From the NCBI GenBank assembly GCA_038380435.1, contig JAWZYU010000019.1:27429801-27493800 (forward strand): 64,000 nucleotides of DNA, written 5' to 3'. Numbering within the stretch: position 1 is the first letter of the stretch; each line of letters starts with the position of its first letter. The DNA comes from Ryuthela nishihirai. Lineage: Eukaryota; Arthropoda; Arachnida; Araneae; Heptathelidae. Position numbers and translations under genes: made by a program. Below the pieces are notes generated by a model that saw only the letters and a list, made by a program, of their open reading frames with translations, was not told the DNA's origin and ran no database searches. Below, piece after piece: positions 47,985-59,232 of the stretch.

Positions 47985-48163
47985 CAGGATTCGGCAAACT
48001 TTTTTTTCAAAGGGCCAAATAGTAAATATTTTAGGCTCTGCGGGCCAAGAGGCAAACTTGAGGATATTTATATAGGTAAACCTACTTAAATTACAAGAAA
48101 AAAAAAAGTTTTCACCAATTGCAAAAAAAAAAAAGACGGCAGGCCATAGTTTGCTGACACCTG
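47985..48163. mobile_element. hAT-Charlie-like MITE with exact 8 bp TSD
   Basis: 179 bp flanked by GTCAAGAG (47977-47984, 48164-48171). Starts CAGGATTCGGCAAACTTTTT, then AAGGGCCAAATAGTAAATAT and AGGCTCTGCGGGCCA; the reverse end is CAGGTGTCAGCAAACTATGG. Ends and subterminal block are strikingly like the MER5A-type hAT-Charlie MITEs of mammals as I remember them. Confidence 0.85.
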
Positions 48164-48428
48164 GTCAAGAGGATTAATTTTGGAAATCCTGATGAATAAA
48201 AACAAATTATTTATTAATCGAAAGGAAATTTCATGAATATAATATTTATTGAAACATTATTTTTGTTTTTATAGAATTCTATTTTTAGTATGGCATATTT
48301 TAAAACATGGGCCAGTACAATACAATGTGCCTTGGGTTGCTCATATTCATGGGATTTTTTGTCCCATCTATGAAGTGGAAGAACAATTTCTTGTTTTTTT
48401 TTACTACATATAATGCATTTTTCCCTTG

Positions 48429-48818
48429 GATTGGGTTGTTTTACCTCTGAGCGGCACTTTTTTGCACACCATGGGCTAAATGGCCAGGTCACATGGACCC
48501 CGTAGGCTCAGAGAAGGTTGGGGGAGGGGACCCACTGAAACAGCTGTTGGGAGACAGATGTTAGCCTCCCGTCAAGGCCATCCAGCGTGTTCTTTAACGT
48601 GCACAGGGTATGGCTCTCCCACACACGGGGCCATGGCTTAACATCCCATCCGACGGACGGCGGCCTTTCCAAGCCCATCGGTGTCCCCTACTGACCGTGG
48701 GCAGGGCAGGGAATTTTGCGGAGATAAATCTCGACGCTGACCCAGCTGGGACTCGAACCTGGGAACTACAGATTACGCGCCTGGTGCACTACCGACTGAG
48801 TCACTCCCGCCCCCATTT
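48429..48818 (-). repeat. SINE-A copy with TSD, young
   Basis: Full length, flanked by TTTTTCCCTTGGA / TTTTTTCCTTGGA. Confidence 0.93.
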
Positions 48819-49209
48819 TTTCCTTGGAATTGAATTTTCAGGATCTTAGCAAAGTGCCAAAAAGTTAGTGCACCAAGCCAAAAACAATGTCAATACCCTC
48901 AGAGTGGCAGAGCCAAGAGGTGATAAAATGACCTGTGTAGCCGCAAAAAAGGGGAGGGGGAGAAGTTAAAACACTCTTTGCAATCCAACCTTAGGACCGA
49001 TTTCCGTGCCAAGGCTTTTTGCTTTTGTATCTAAGACCTCATTCATTTTCAGGAAATGGTAAAAGATCAGTTTTTTTTTTACTGGAAAACGAAGGAGTAT
49101 TAAAAAAAAACATATAATCTAATCTGATGTTTAAAAAAAACTGTTGCAAACAAGTTGGGTTGTTTTACCTCTGAGTGGCACTTTTTTTGCACACAATGGG
49201 CTAAATGGC

Positions 49210-49598
49210 TGGGTTGGGTTGTTTTACCTCTGAGCGGCACTTTTTTGCACACCATGGGCTAAATGGCCAGGTCACATGGACCCCGAAGGCTCAGAGAAGG
49301 TTGGGGGAGGGGACCCACTGGAACAGCTGTTGGGAGACAGATGGTAGCCTCCCGTCAAGGCCATCCAGCGTGTTCTTTAACGTGCACAGGGTATGGCTCT
49401 CCCGCACACGGGGCCACGGCTTAATGTCCCATCCGACAGACGGCGGCCTTTCCAAGCCCATCGGTGTCCCCTACTGACCGTGGGCAGGGCGGGGAATTTT
49501 TGCGGAGATAAATCTCAATGCTGACCCAGCTGGGACTCGAACCTGGGAACTACAGATTACGAGCCTGGCGCACTACCGACTGAGCCACCCCCGCCCCA
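49210..49598 (-). repeat. SINE-A copy nested in older SINE-A, youngest type
   Basis: 389 bp, nearly consensus, between GGGCTAAATGGC duplications (49198-49209, 49599-49610), which are themselves SINE-A sequence. Confidence 0.95.
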
Positions 49599-49830
49599 GG
49601 GCTAAATGGCCAGGTGACAAGAACCCTGAAGCTCAGAGAAGGTTGGGGGATGGCTGTTGGGAGACGGATGGTAGAGTTCCATAGAGGCCATCCAGTGTGT
49701 TCTTTAACATGCACAGGGTATGGTTCTTCCTCACACAGATCCATGGTCCATCTGATGGACAGTGGCCTTTCCAAGCCCAATGGTGTCCCCTACTGACCAA
49801 GAGTAGAGCGAGGAGTTTTGCAGGGATAAA

Positions 49831-50010
49831 AGAGCACTTAGTTACTGATCTAAGGGACTGGGTACGAGCCCCAGGTAAGGCATGGATGTATATGTCGTTT
49901 TTCTGCTGAGGTCCTGCCATTCTCTCAGACCTTCTACTCTGGCATATAAACTGACAGGCTCCTGTCAGATCTCTGTGGCAAGCAGCTGCATGAGGGGGTA
50001 TGTTTTTTTT
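49831..50010 (+). repeat. SINE-B copy nested in older SINE-A
   Basis: Head partly degraded (GAGCACTTAGTTACTGATCT, then GGGTACGAGCCCC), body near consensus, T-run tail. Short duplication TAAA on both sides. Confidence 0.88.
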
Positions 50011-50650
50011 TAAATCTCAGTGCTGGTCCAGACAGGACTCAAACTTGGAACTGCAAATTATGAGCCTGACATGCTACTGACTGAGCTACCCTGCTCTGCT
50101 GCAAACAAGTTGTAAGCTGCCTATCATCATAGCCAGTGATGTATCATGCATCCGAAAAATCGATAACAACACATAAATATATGAGAATAAAATCAATAAA
50201 TCGATAGAAGTAAAAACATTTCTAGGTATGAATACCTAGCAATGTAGAATAACTCTGAAAGATCGATATAAATCTATGAAAATAAAATCATAATAGATCT
50301 ATAGAAATAAAAATAAAGTTTCAATTATAAAAGTAGAAATAAAATAACACTAACTTAGTTGTAAAGTTATTTGTTTTTCATGACACTATTATAAAGAACA
50401 CAGTGTACATGGCCACTAATAACTAACATCTGTAAATTACATGCATCTGGGCCATGACATGTCAGACTTTTGCACAAACAAGTTATTTTTAGTTGTGGTT
50501 TTGGTTTCAGTAGTCAGAGAACACTATTTGAATGCTGGGATTAATGATAAAAATAATTTTTGGTGTATGAAAGAGTTTTAATGCTAAAAAGAGATCATAA
50601 AATGAAAAAAATAAAGGTATCAATCTGAATTGCACAGCAAAATGTTTAAA

Positions 50651-50793
50651 AATATTTAATAACAATTATGTTGCAATAATGTTAATTGCTCCTGAGCAAC
50701 ACTATTCTACATCTAATAGTGATAAGCTAGATGTAAAATAGTGTTGCTCAGGAGCAACTAACATTATTACAGCATAATTGTGTATTAAATATT
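50651..50793. repeat. Palindrome (MITE-like)
   Basis: Arms of about 65 bp containing GCTCCTGAGCAACACTATT and its complement, loop ATAGTGATAAGC. A related half copy is at 44034. Confidence 0.8.
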
Positions 50794-51167
50794 AAAAAAA
50801 AATAAATAAAGGTATGTACTTTGTAATTACTTCAAAAGTTTTCCTATTATAAAATAGCAGTTTTTTTTGTTAATTTTCAGCTTTTCAAGACTATAAAGAA
50901 AAATTAGATGATAACTCAAATCAAACTTGTGAGCATAAATCAGAGGGTTGCTTCAGCATAATGTTAACAAACAAATCGGCAATCCGTATATTGCTTAAGA
51001 AATGGCAATCATATCACTTTAGAAAATTATTTATATCATAGTTTAATAAAATATGCATCAAAGAGACAAACATTAATAATGTATTTTTATTAATTTGTAA
51101 AAAAAAAATTCAAATGCAATTTTTTTTAAATTGAAATTTCACCTCTTTTATCTCTATTATAAAATAC
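50794..51167. other. Intron, fragment of the TTAA element
   Basis: AAATCAAACTTGTGAGC..AGCATAATGTTAACAAACAAAT (about 50855-51005) resembles, in reverse, the interior of the TTAA element near 13905-13990. Otherwise unremarkable. Confidence 0.4.
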
Positions 51168-51353
51168 CTCTTTTAGTTCTGTTGCATACTGAATTTGTAG
51201 TAAATTGAATGCAGGTTCACAATGGAGTGTTGCTGTCAAAATTATTCCTATATATCCAAGACCACAGGCAGCTGCTAAAAATATTTCTTCATTTTCTTCA
51301 GGAGAGCATTTTATAATTTTTCCTAATGAATTCATTAATTCTAATTGTGCAAC
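51168..51353 (-). CDS. GULO: GULO exon C, end of FAD-binding domain
   Basis: 186 bp, exactly 62 codons, phase 0 at both ends. The acceptor is ATTTCAG before GTTGCACAA and the donor is GTATTT. It encodes VAQLELMNSLGKIIKCSP, then NEEIFLAAACGLGYIGIILT and a CEPAF segment. Vertebrate GULO has the parallel order: VVALTLM, D/E-rich linker, then GCLGVILTVTLQC. No stops or frameshifts. Confidence 0.95.
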
Positions 51354-52272
51354 CTGAAATAAAATCAAGAATGAAATACTTATGCAAAATAATCATTTGA
51401 ACAATAATAAAAAGTCCAAAAATTGTTTAAAATAGAAACTCAATTACTAGCCCCTACCTAGAGATCCAGTGTTCTGCAAATTTTTTTAGGCCTCTGGCAC
51501 ACTTGTTTTACCTAACAACTTTTCAGAATTTATAAAAAGCATGGGAGGAGAGCAAATGTATTGGGGAAGAATGATTCCTTTTCACTTTCATTAAAGATTG
51601 TTGTAGTATGTCTGGAACCAGACTGCAACATACTGATTGTGGCTCTACATCAGTTGTACAACACTGATTACACAATTGGCTCTATCATCTGGAGTAATTG
51701 AGAGGGAAGAGTAACACTGACCGGAAGTTTTCAAACTTTACAAAGCCATGGAAACCTTACATTTAAATTTTTTGCCTGAAACTTGAATGAAGAGATGGTA
51801 ATATTGAAACAAAGTTTATACTTATATCATTAATATTTCTCTCACTATTCTAAAAAAAATCCTAAATATATAATACCTTCAACTTAGAATTGGGCAATAG
51901 TTGTCCTTTTCTTTCAATAGCAATTGAAACGCATTTACAAATGGAACAAAATATTGTGAAGCAATTTTGTTTCTGTTGGAGGTGGAAATATTCTACAACT
52001 GTTGTATGGCAAGTGAAAAAAGTGTTGAAGATAAGTTATTCTCATCCTTCTCAGTCTCTTAAGGAACTCTAGCAAACTTTTATGGAACCATTAGGTTCCA
52101 TGGAACATAGTTTGAAAAATTGTGACACAATGTAAAATAGGAAAAAACATATAAAAAAATATATTTACTCATTTTTTCTAAAAGTTAATAATATTAAAGT
52201 ACAAATTTTTGCTTCAAAATTTTACTAAAAGCAATAATACAATTGTTCCATATATTTTGTTTTTTGTGTGTT
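51354..52272. other. Intron; possible hAT-like MITE at about 51725-52125
   Basis: GTTTTCAAACTTTACAAAGC..ATGGAAACC near 51728 and, reversed near 52123, TTTTTCAAACTATGTTCCAT are imperfect inverted partners. No clear target duplication. Confidence 0.35.
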
Positions 52273-52880
52273 TTAGATCTTTGCTCCATGCCTGTGATTA
52301 GAGAACTGTTTGATATTTGCCATTTCTCTATCTCTATAAACCTTGTTCCTTTAAAAAATCCTATTATCAATTTTCTTTTTACAGCTACCTGAACATGAGG
52401 ACTCTTGAGAGAAACTATTGTTCAGATGCCCTCACAAAAGAATTTCAGTGGTGTAGCAACATTTTGAGATTGGGTTGGGTTGTTTTACCTCTGAGCAGCA
52501 CTTTTTTGCACACCAAGGGCTAAATGGCCAGGTCACATGGACCCCGAAGGCTCAGAGAAGGTTGGGGGAGGGGACCCACTGGAACAGCTGTTGGGAGACA
52601 GATGGTAGCCTCCCGTCAAGGCCATCCAACGTGTTCTTTAACGTGCACAGGGTATGGCTCACACGGGCCACGGCTTAACGTCCCATCCGACGGACGACGG
52701 CCTTTCCAAGCCCATGAGTGTCCCCTACTGACCGTGGGCAGGGCGGGGAATTTTGTGGAGATAAATCTCAATGCTGACCCAGCTGGGACTCGAACCTGGG
52801 AACTACAGATTACGAGCCTGGCGCACTACCTACCATTTTGAGATTGTGAAAAAAATCAGATAGACAGGTAAAATTTATAT
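52273..52880 (+). mobile_element. LINE copy 4, short fragment split by a SINE-A
   Basis: Corresponds to the segment just before and at the start of the endonuclease: CTTTGCTCCATGCCTGTGAT, GTTTGATATT, then YLNMRTLERNYCSDALTKEF and the ILGLQ-like continuation after the SINE. Confidence 0.8.
52473..52832 (-). repeat. SINE-A copy in LINE copy 4, 5'-truncated
   Basis: Flanked by CATTTTGAGATTG on both sides. It stops at CGCACTACC, within the tRNA A-box region, so the first about 25 bp of the head were never copied. Confidence 0.92.
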
Positions 52881-53289
52881 ATTTAAAAATATTCATTAGC
52901 CTAAAATTTTTAATCATCCCAGATGAGTGAATATTTTGAGCTCTTATATATATTGGCATATATATGCATATTGCATCAAACTAGAAAAACTTCAGAACAG
53001 TGGAATAGTTTAAAATATTTGTTATTCTTCCCTGTTTTCTAAAAAGTAAATGTTACAATAATTACAAGTTTTTGTACTGAACTATCTAATGAATTCAGAC
53101 AAAATTTTGTCATTAAAAAAAGAAATTGGGTTAATAACAAAATTAATGCAGGCTAGATCATGAATGCACTAGATAAATATACACAAAGTATAAAAAAAAA
53201 AAAAAAAAATCGGTGCCTCAATTTTGTTTCAATATTTTTAATTAAAATGCATGTTACTATTTTAAATTATTACATTTTCATATACTTAC

Positions 53290-53380
53290 ATAACATGAAA
53301 AGATGCCATATTTAATTCCTGTTCCATGGGTTCCAGTACTGATAGCACCACCTACTGTAATGTCTGAAACTGACCCTAGT
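53290..53380 (-). CDS. GULO: GULO exon B, glycine-rich FAD-binding motif
   Basis: 91 bp: one base completing the split valine codon, then 30 codons. The acceptor is TGCTTTTCAG and the donor GTAAGT. It encodes LGSVSDITVGG followed by AISTGTHGTGIKYG, the hallmark GG-x-I-x-TGTHGTG segment of the aldonolactone oxidase family that contacts FAD. This is the strongest single piece of family evidence in the window. It ends in phase 0 at FSCY. Confidence 0.96.
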
Positions 53381-53738
53381 CTGAAAAGCAGGTAGTTTAA
53401 TGACAAAAGTGTGTAGTTAAAAAAAAATAATAATATCAACATCTATGCAAACACATCACATAGAACTTGCATACAAAAGTCTATATTTCCTGTATTTGCC
53501 ATGTAATGCTCAAAGCAACTAAACTAAAAGTACTCCAAAGCACAACCATTGAGCAAAACTTATGCATCACCCATATGATCCTTTTAATTACTTTAGTTTT
53601 TCTTTGTGTTAATTACTAAGTTGAACTCCATTAGTAGTCATCTCATCAACAGTACTAATGCAAGTATTAATCTTTTGAAAATTTCAAATAATAATCAACA
53701 TAATTAAAGAAAATTATTTTTAACAGGTTTGTCTAGAG

Positions 53739-53991
53739 CAGGGGTTCTCAAAGTGGGGTATGTGGTAAAATTTTTTGGGTATGCTGTGAGAGCTCAAAAG
53801 TCACTAGATCTAATAACAAAGTTGCAAAGTTGGCAAAACTGCTCTGTAAAAATGTCATTTTTTGTGTTTATCGATATATGCAATTTATGAATATAATATA
53901 CAGTAATTATAGTGTAGCAATGGGAATAAAATACCCATACCCCAAAAAATTGTGCACTAAAGGATCAAGTATGCCCCATCGAAGAACACTG
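53739..53991. mobile_element. hAT MITE related to 25293
   Basis: Ends CAGGGGTTCTCAAAGTGG and, reversed, CAGTGTTCTTCGATGGGGC; shares GGTAAAATTTTTTGG with the 25293 element. No matching target duplication; a Tc1 remnant starts immediately to the right. Confidence 0.6.
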
Positions 53992-55070
53992 CATCCATAT
54001 GACCAGGTTTCAGACTTTGATTGAGGAAGAATTGTGGGATTACGGGAAAGCAGATTATCATACCGAGACAATGGTGATTGTGTTGAATAGATGTTGAACG
54101 GAATGCTCCTCCACAGTGATGAGAATATGGCATCAGTGGGTAGAGGAGGAACAAACTCACCAACCTGAGGAATCTCAAAGGTCCTGTCGCATAAACAAAT
54201 GAGAGGACAGACATTTCATGTGCATGGCTTTGAATGATCGTACAACCACATCAAACACTTTAGAGTTAATCTCAACAGTTAGAGTGTGTTGCACATCAAC
54301 CAGTGTCTGCATGTATGGTTCGACATCATCTGCAGCATCGGGAAATATCTTTAATAGGCCGCCATTACTTCGGCTACCATTGACTCTAAAACACAGGGGT
54401 ATGCAACTGCAATTGTGCCAAGAACATCGCACATGGATGTGCGAATGGCATCGCATTGTCTTTTCAGACAAATCCCGCTTCAGTATTCAGCACCATGATG
54501 GACGAATCCATATCTGGCAGTACCATGGAGACAGGCTCAATCCATATCTGGCAGTATCATGGAGACAGGCTCAGTGAGAAATGCATGATGCAGTGCCATA
54601 CAGGTCTGGCCCCTGGTGTTATGGTATGGGGTGACATTGGACCCCACTCATGCACGCACCTCGCATGCATTATCAGTACTTTGAACAGCCAGTGTTACAT
54701 CACTGAGGTGTTGGAGCCTGTGGTCATAACTTATCTTCAGAGGCTTTCTGGTGCCATTTACCAACAGGACAATGCCCAACCACACGTGGCATGCATTGTC
54801 CAATTCCTGGATAGCCACCATGTGATACTTCTGCCTTGGCCTGCGTGTTCACCAGATCTGTCCCTGATTGAACATGTCTGGTCCATGATCTCATGATGAC
54901 TAGCACACCAGCAGCTGCTACAACAGATGAACTTTGGCTATGTATCAAAACTGCATGGACTGACATTCCCCAAACACACATCCAACGTCTCATCCTCTCA
55001 ATGCCAGACCATGTAGCAGCAGTTATTGCCACTCATGGTGGCTACACAAGATACTGATTTCTTTGCATTC
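53992..55070 (+). pseudogene. Tc1-like transposase, second copy, with 34 bp tandem duplication
   Basis: Segments in order: GRIVGLRESRLSYR (54018), TVMRIWHQWVEEEQTHQ (54114), MALNDRTTTSNTL (54222), RPPLLRLPLTLKHRGMQLQL (54358), WHRIVFSDKSRFSIQHHDGR (54447, first Asp), LAPGVMVWGDIG, AIYQQDNAQPHVA (54755, second Asp) and WPACSPDLSLIEHVW (54840, Glu), a DD34E Tc1 layout. A 34 bp unit (54505-54538) repeats at 54539-54572 and shifts the frame. Stops are present in the N-terminal half. It belongs to a different Tc1 lineage from the 33290 copy. Confidence 0.87.
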
Positions 55071-55427
55071 CACAAGTCTAACCGAGTTGTATTTGTAATC
55101 ATTTGATCCTTGTAACATAAGCTATGTATTCACTAAACATGGCTTTGATATCTCTTGTCTTTCCTGGTGCTGCACTTTTAATGGCCAGCAATGTATTTTC
55201 AGACCTGCAGAGCATCTAAAGTCCCTAGTCCCTCACCATCAAAGTTTTTCTCATAATAAAATTTTTTGTAACTGATTCCCAAATAGGAAAAGAAACAAAT
55301 TGAAACGTAATCTAATTCCAGACTGATGCTGAACCAAGGACTGTAAGTTTACCAACTCTCAGAAAGACTTAGCATTGTTAGGAAGTCTTCATTACATTAA
55401 TTAATTTTACAAATACACATAAAAAAA

Positions 55428-55540
55428 TTACCTCTCAGGTAGCTGTTTGCCACTGAGATATGACAGAAGTCTGTCAATTTAATACACCATATAGATCTAT
55501 GAGGAAGATGGGACTTCAGCAGGACAAATGTGAATAAGAT
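55428..55540 (-). repeat. SINE-B fragment
   Basis: Body only: CAGGTAGCTGTTTGCCACTG, CAGAAGTCTGTCAATTTA, GGGACTTCAGCAGGAC; the tRNA head is missing. Confidence 0.75.
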
Positions 55541-57576
55541 CCCACAATCAATAACAAACTATTTTGGCCAACAGGGTCAATGCTCAAATAAAGTGAAAAA
55601 CTCTTGCTTTGGTAGCAAGCAGTATAGTAAGGGTAACAAACATTCAGCAGTTTTTACAAGGAAATTAAATTTCAAATTTATGCTGATTGAATCAGACAAC
55701 AGATAAGCAAATATACAACAAATTTATGCATCCAACAGTCTCCTGGATTTGAATCTAGGATTTCCTGATTATGTGCCAGCTGCTTTACCATTGAGTTAAG
55801 TAAGATACACTTGAAAGCAATGTTCTAAGATGTAGGCTATAGATCAGGGTGTGTCCTTTTGCACTATTTAAATTGATTGAGGAATAGAGTTATACTATCA
55901 GATTATTTATATACATAATTTAAAGCTCTATTACTCATAGAAATTCTTCCTCCATTTGTATACTTATTGATTTTTGTTATTTTACATGGATGATGCTGTA
56001 GTATGAAAGATGATAAAATGAATAATTGTAGGACTTCCAATAAAATTAAAATGATTTAATTGCAATTAAGCATTACACATGCCAATATCCTAAAATTATA
56101 TAAACATTTCACAAGAAATAGAGATAAAGGAAAAATTAAAATGCTATAATTAATTTTAAATTGATATTAAATTCATCATCAAATGGAATGACAAAATAAG
56201 AACAATTTGTTTCTTCATCACAAGACAATTGTTGTGAAGAGTCTGGGTCTGGCATATGATATATGGGTAATTTTATGCAGCATTGAATACATTTTTTTAT
56301 AATAAAAGTTAGCTCTTGACCTAAAAAGGTTTGATTTTATGCCATATGTTTCACCATTTACTCTTGATGTTAGAATTTTTTATTAATATTAATTTTGTGG
56401 GAACCAGCTGTTGAGCCACCTATTCGTATGTACCAGCTGTTCCATCAGTTCTGCTTCATAACAGCACTTGATGTGACATTTTTTAACACTGATTGTATAG
56501 GTAATTCACTTAATAAAATTCTCCAAAAAGTATGTTAGTATGATATATTCAGTACTGGTATGAATCAAACACATTATCAGATCCATTATGCAAGAAAAAT
56601 CAGCATAGTCCAGTCAAATTGAACAAAATATATAATGGTAAAGAATCAGAAAGAATAGTTTGTATATTGATAATCACAACTTGATATACTGAAAAGATGA
56701 AATAAGTCCATAGTCAGTCATCCTGAATAAAACTGAATCTTTTAATGTTTAAGTTTCAACATTTATACAAAGAGATGCTAGATTCTTCAACAAGTATAAT
56801 ATAATTAAGGAACACTACACTTTCACTGTGATAAATTACAACTCACTATTGATTTTAATGTTTAGTAATAATTATTGTAATTTGGAAATTTCAAGAATTC
56901 CATCATCCGATTAAAAATAATGTTGCTTCAAAGTCCCAATAAGAGTAGATGATATTTAAAACATTATGTGCATTTATGGCATGCAGCCTGCATGATGTGT
57001 TGATGATGCAACCATTGTCATGTGTCTCATGAGCTCCTTGTTTCTCGCCTTTAAATAGATTGAAAGATGATTCCGAATTTGTATACCAAAATATTTTTAT
57101 AAAACACTAATTAGATATGACATTTTAGGAAAATGATCAAAATCAATATTTCATATGTCACCATTTAGGAAATCACTCCGCTATTGATATGCAGCAATGT
57201 CAATAGCAGAATAATTTCCAAAATAGAATGATCAACCAGAATGGTGAAGACCAGAAAAATAGATTAGTCATGCATAATTCTAATATTTTAATATAGCAAA
57301 CATAACAACTACTATAATCAGTTTTTAAAACTGGATATTATTCTGGTCCAAAATTGATAAAGTAATGGCCATCTTGAATGTCTCCTTAAAAAGCATTTTT
57401 ATTAAATGGAAAAAATATTTTTTAATTATTGCCTCTGGAAATGTCTTGCATAAAAATTATTTAGAAAATGAGTTATTATATAAAGTAACTTTATTAGAAG
57501 AATGGATTCAATTTGACTTGTTACTAAAAGTATTCACTTGAACTCAACCCAGGATTGTGAAGACTAAGGAAATACA
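55541..57576. other. Intron; one tRNA-like remnant
   Basis: At about 55738-55800 (minus) ACTCAATGGTAAAGCAGCTG and GATTCAAATCCAGG look like A and B boxes of an old tRNA-derived element. Nothing else recognised. Confidence 0.4.
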
Positions 57577-57705
57577 TTAACCCTTTCACTACCATCGCTG
57601 CCCAATTGTAGGTAAGAGGTAGTGAAGAGAAAGGAATAGCATTGGTTAGACAAGTCCATTTGAAATCTCAGCCATTTTGGGCCAGTATTTAAGTGAAAAG
57701 GTTAA
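57577..57705 (-). mobile_element. TTAA-target MITE, copy 3
   Basis: 129 bp bounded by TTAA, ends TTAACCTTTTCACTTAAAT (reversed) and TTAACCCTTTCACTACC; the internal TTTCAAATGGACTTGTCTAA links it to copies at 8185 and 47122. It lies 113 bp downstream of GULO exon A. Confidence 0.75.
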
Positions 57706-57818
57706 AGTCATTAACATTTCCCTTTTGTTTTATTATTATAACCAAAATAAGAGTCTCTTTCTTTGTTTTTTTGAGTAACTCTGCATTTAAAATTAATAAA
57801 TAACAAAAATCATCATAC

Positions 57819-57916
57819 ACAGGTAAGGCTAGTCCATGTTTTGGAAGATGAATTTCATTCAGTTCTTTGATTGTTATGCCTGCTTGCACTTTTACTTGAC
57901 AGTTCTCTTGATTAAC
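57819..57916 (-). CDS. GULO: GULO exon A, FAD-binding domain
   Basis: First visible exon in the reading direction, 98 bp. The acceptor is TTTATGCAG before GTTAATCAAG. It encodes 32 residues ending KHGLALP plus two bases of the next codon. The peptide VKVQAGITIKELNEIHLPKH matches the PCMH-fold segment of GULO/ALO oxidases, where vertebrates have a V-x-VEAGI...DKHGLAL stretch. The donor was chosen as GT|GTATGA rather than the earlier GT because only this choice keeps frame with exon B (codon GT|A, valine). The enzyme oxidises L-gulono-1,4-lactone to an ascorbate precursor in the endoplasmic reticulum membrane, using FAD and oxygen; that function is family knowledge. Confidence 0.93.
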
Positions 57917-59038
57917 CTGCATAAAAATATTAACAAAACTATATTTAAAAAGTCTCAATAAGCAATATTAATTCATACAATGAACAATTACATTAAATTT
58001 AACTTATTCTTATAAGTCCTATTATTATATCAAAGAAAAAAAAATTATAATATGATAAGTTTGATAATATCTACTCACCATTTATGGTTAATTTTTCTCC
58101 TTCACACATTTTAGTATCACTTTTTGCAGTTTGTTAAGCTATCATCAAACACAGAGCAACATTTATAAACTAATGTAATCCTTGACTTCATTGTTCACAA
58201 AACCAAATCACTGAACACTCAAGATATTGCATTGAAATAATTCTTTCACACACACAAGTTTTCAATAGTACCAGCAATAGTTTCAGTAAAGTACAAAAAT
58301 ACATCAGTGCTAAAACTAAAAGTTTAATCTAGAAGTGCCATTAAAAAAAAGATTCATCATTTTTTACTCAAGACTAAAGTTTATATTATTTGACAGAAAC
58401 AGTGATTAGTCCACAGATGTTGACAGTATAAATCTTACTTAAAAAAATGGACAATACTGTCTACATTTATTAGCAAACAAGAATCCGACTATAAATGCTT
58501 AAACAAGAATCAAACTATAAATCCTTCCCTTGCCCACCAATTTGAAATGGTCAACCTTTCTGAATTTTAATTAGCTCCTTGAACTGATATGAGTTTATTA
58601 GACTTCCATTCTGACTCCTTGAACTGATATGAGCTTATTCAACTTTCAATCTGGTTATGAAGAATCATATCTGATCTATTTTGCTAATTTCTAAGTATTA
58701 ATACAAAACAGTCCACGAATGTTATAGAAATTAATGAATGCTGTAACCTTCCTCAGCATCTGCTCAAAGTTTTTGGTCTGGAAGTCTGGCATGTCGGAAA
58801 AATATGATGTAAAATATCAGTAAACCTTAGGATTAATACTTAAATTGGATAGATAAGCATGGAATCTTTTCCTGGAAGAGCAATTTTCATAGGTACAAGT
58901 ACCACAAGAAGGCCAGCCTATAAATTTCCTCTCAAACTAACACAATGCCAGTTGAAGCCCTACATGTGTCATGTATGAACACATTGCCTATTTTTAATGT
59001 TTTACTTCTATATTTCAACTATTATATTCTTATAGCTA
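57917..59038. other. No recognisable feature
   Basis: Searched on minus for upstream GULO exons; none seen. A local tandem pair (CTCCTTGAACTGATATGAG) occurs at 58575 and 58616. Confidence 0.45.
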
Positions 59039-59232
59039 TTCTGGTGGCAGAGTGGTCAGCATGCTTTGCTTCTGATAAAAGAGACCTGGGTTCAAGCCCT
59101 GGGTGTTCCATGGATGTTTATGTTGCCTTTCTGCTGAGGCTTCTCCTTCCTCACAGATCTTTTCTGTGGTATATTATACTGAGAGGCTTCCATCAAATTC
59201 TGCATCAAGCAGCTGCTTGAGGAAAAAATATT
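59039..59232 (+). repeat. SINE-B copy
   Basis: Head TGGCAGAGTGGTCAGCATGC and GGGTTCAAGCCCTGGG, body and TCAAGCAGCTGCTTGAGG end present with substitutions. Confidence 0.85.

Larger units (their letters stand above)
49155..50093 (-). repeat. Older SINE-A copy split by a SINE-A and a SINE-B
   Basis: Pieces at 49155-49209, 49611-49830 and 50011-50093 form one SINE-A whose outer duplication is TGCAAACAAGTTG (left, 49143-49155; right, near 50099-50112). Into it landed a younger SINE-A (49210-49598) and a SINE-B (49831-50010). Confidence 0.88.
19180..57916 (-). other. GULO: GULO gene span (7 internal exons, both ends missing)
   Basis: Gene-level entry for an L-gulonolactone oxidase read on the minus strand. 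Seven exons total 893 bp of coding sequence, about 298 codons of a protein that is about 440 residues in vertebrates. Phases match at all six junctions (GT|A, 0, 0, 0, AG|C, AA|A) and no exon contains an in-frame stop. The order is collinear with vertebrate GULO: FAD-binding PCMH half, then the ALO half. Introns are about 4.4, 1.9, 4.7, 7.7, 10.8 and 8.3 kb and are filled with transposons. Exons for the N-terminus (with the GGGHSPSD-type FAD motif) and for the C-terminus (HWAK motif) were looked for and not seen. Intact frames and clean splice sites suggest a working gene, but this is inferred from a partial gene. Confidence 0.93.
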
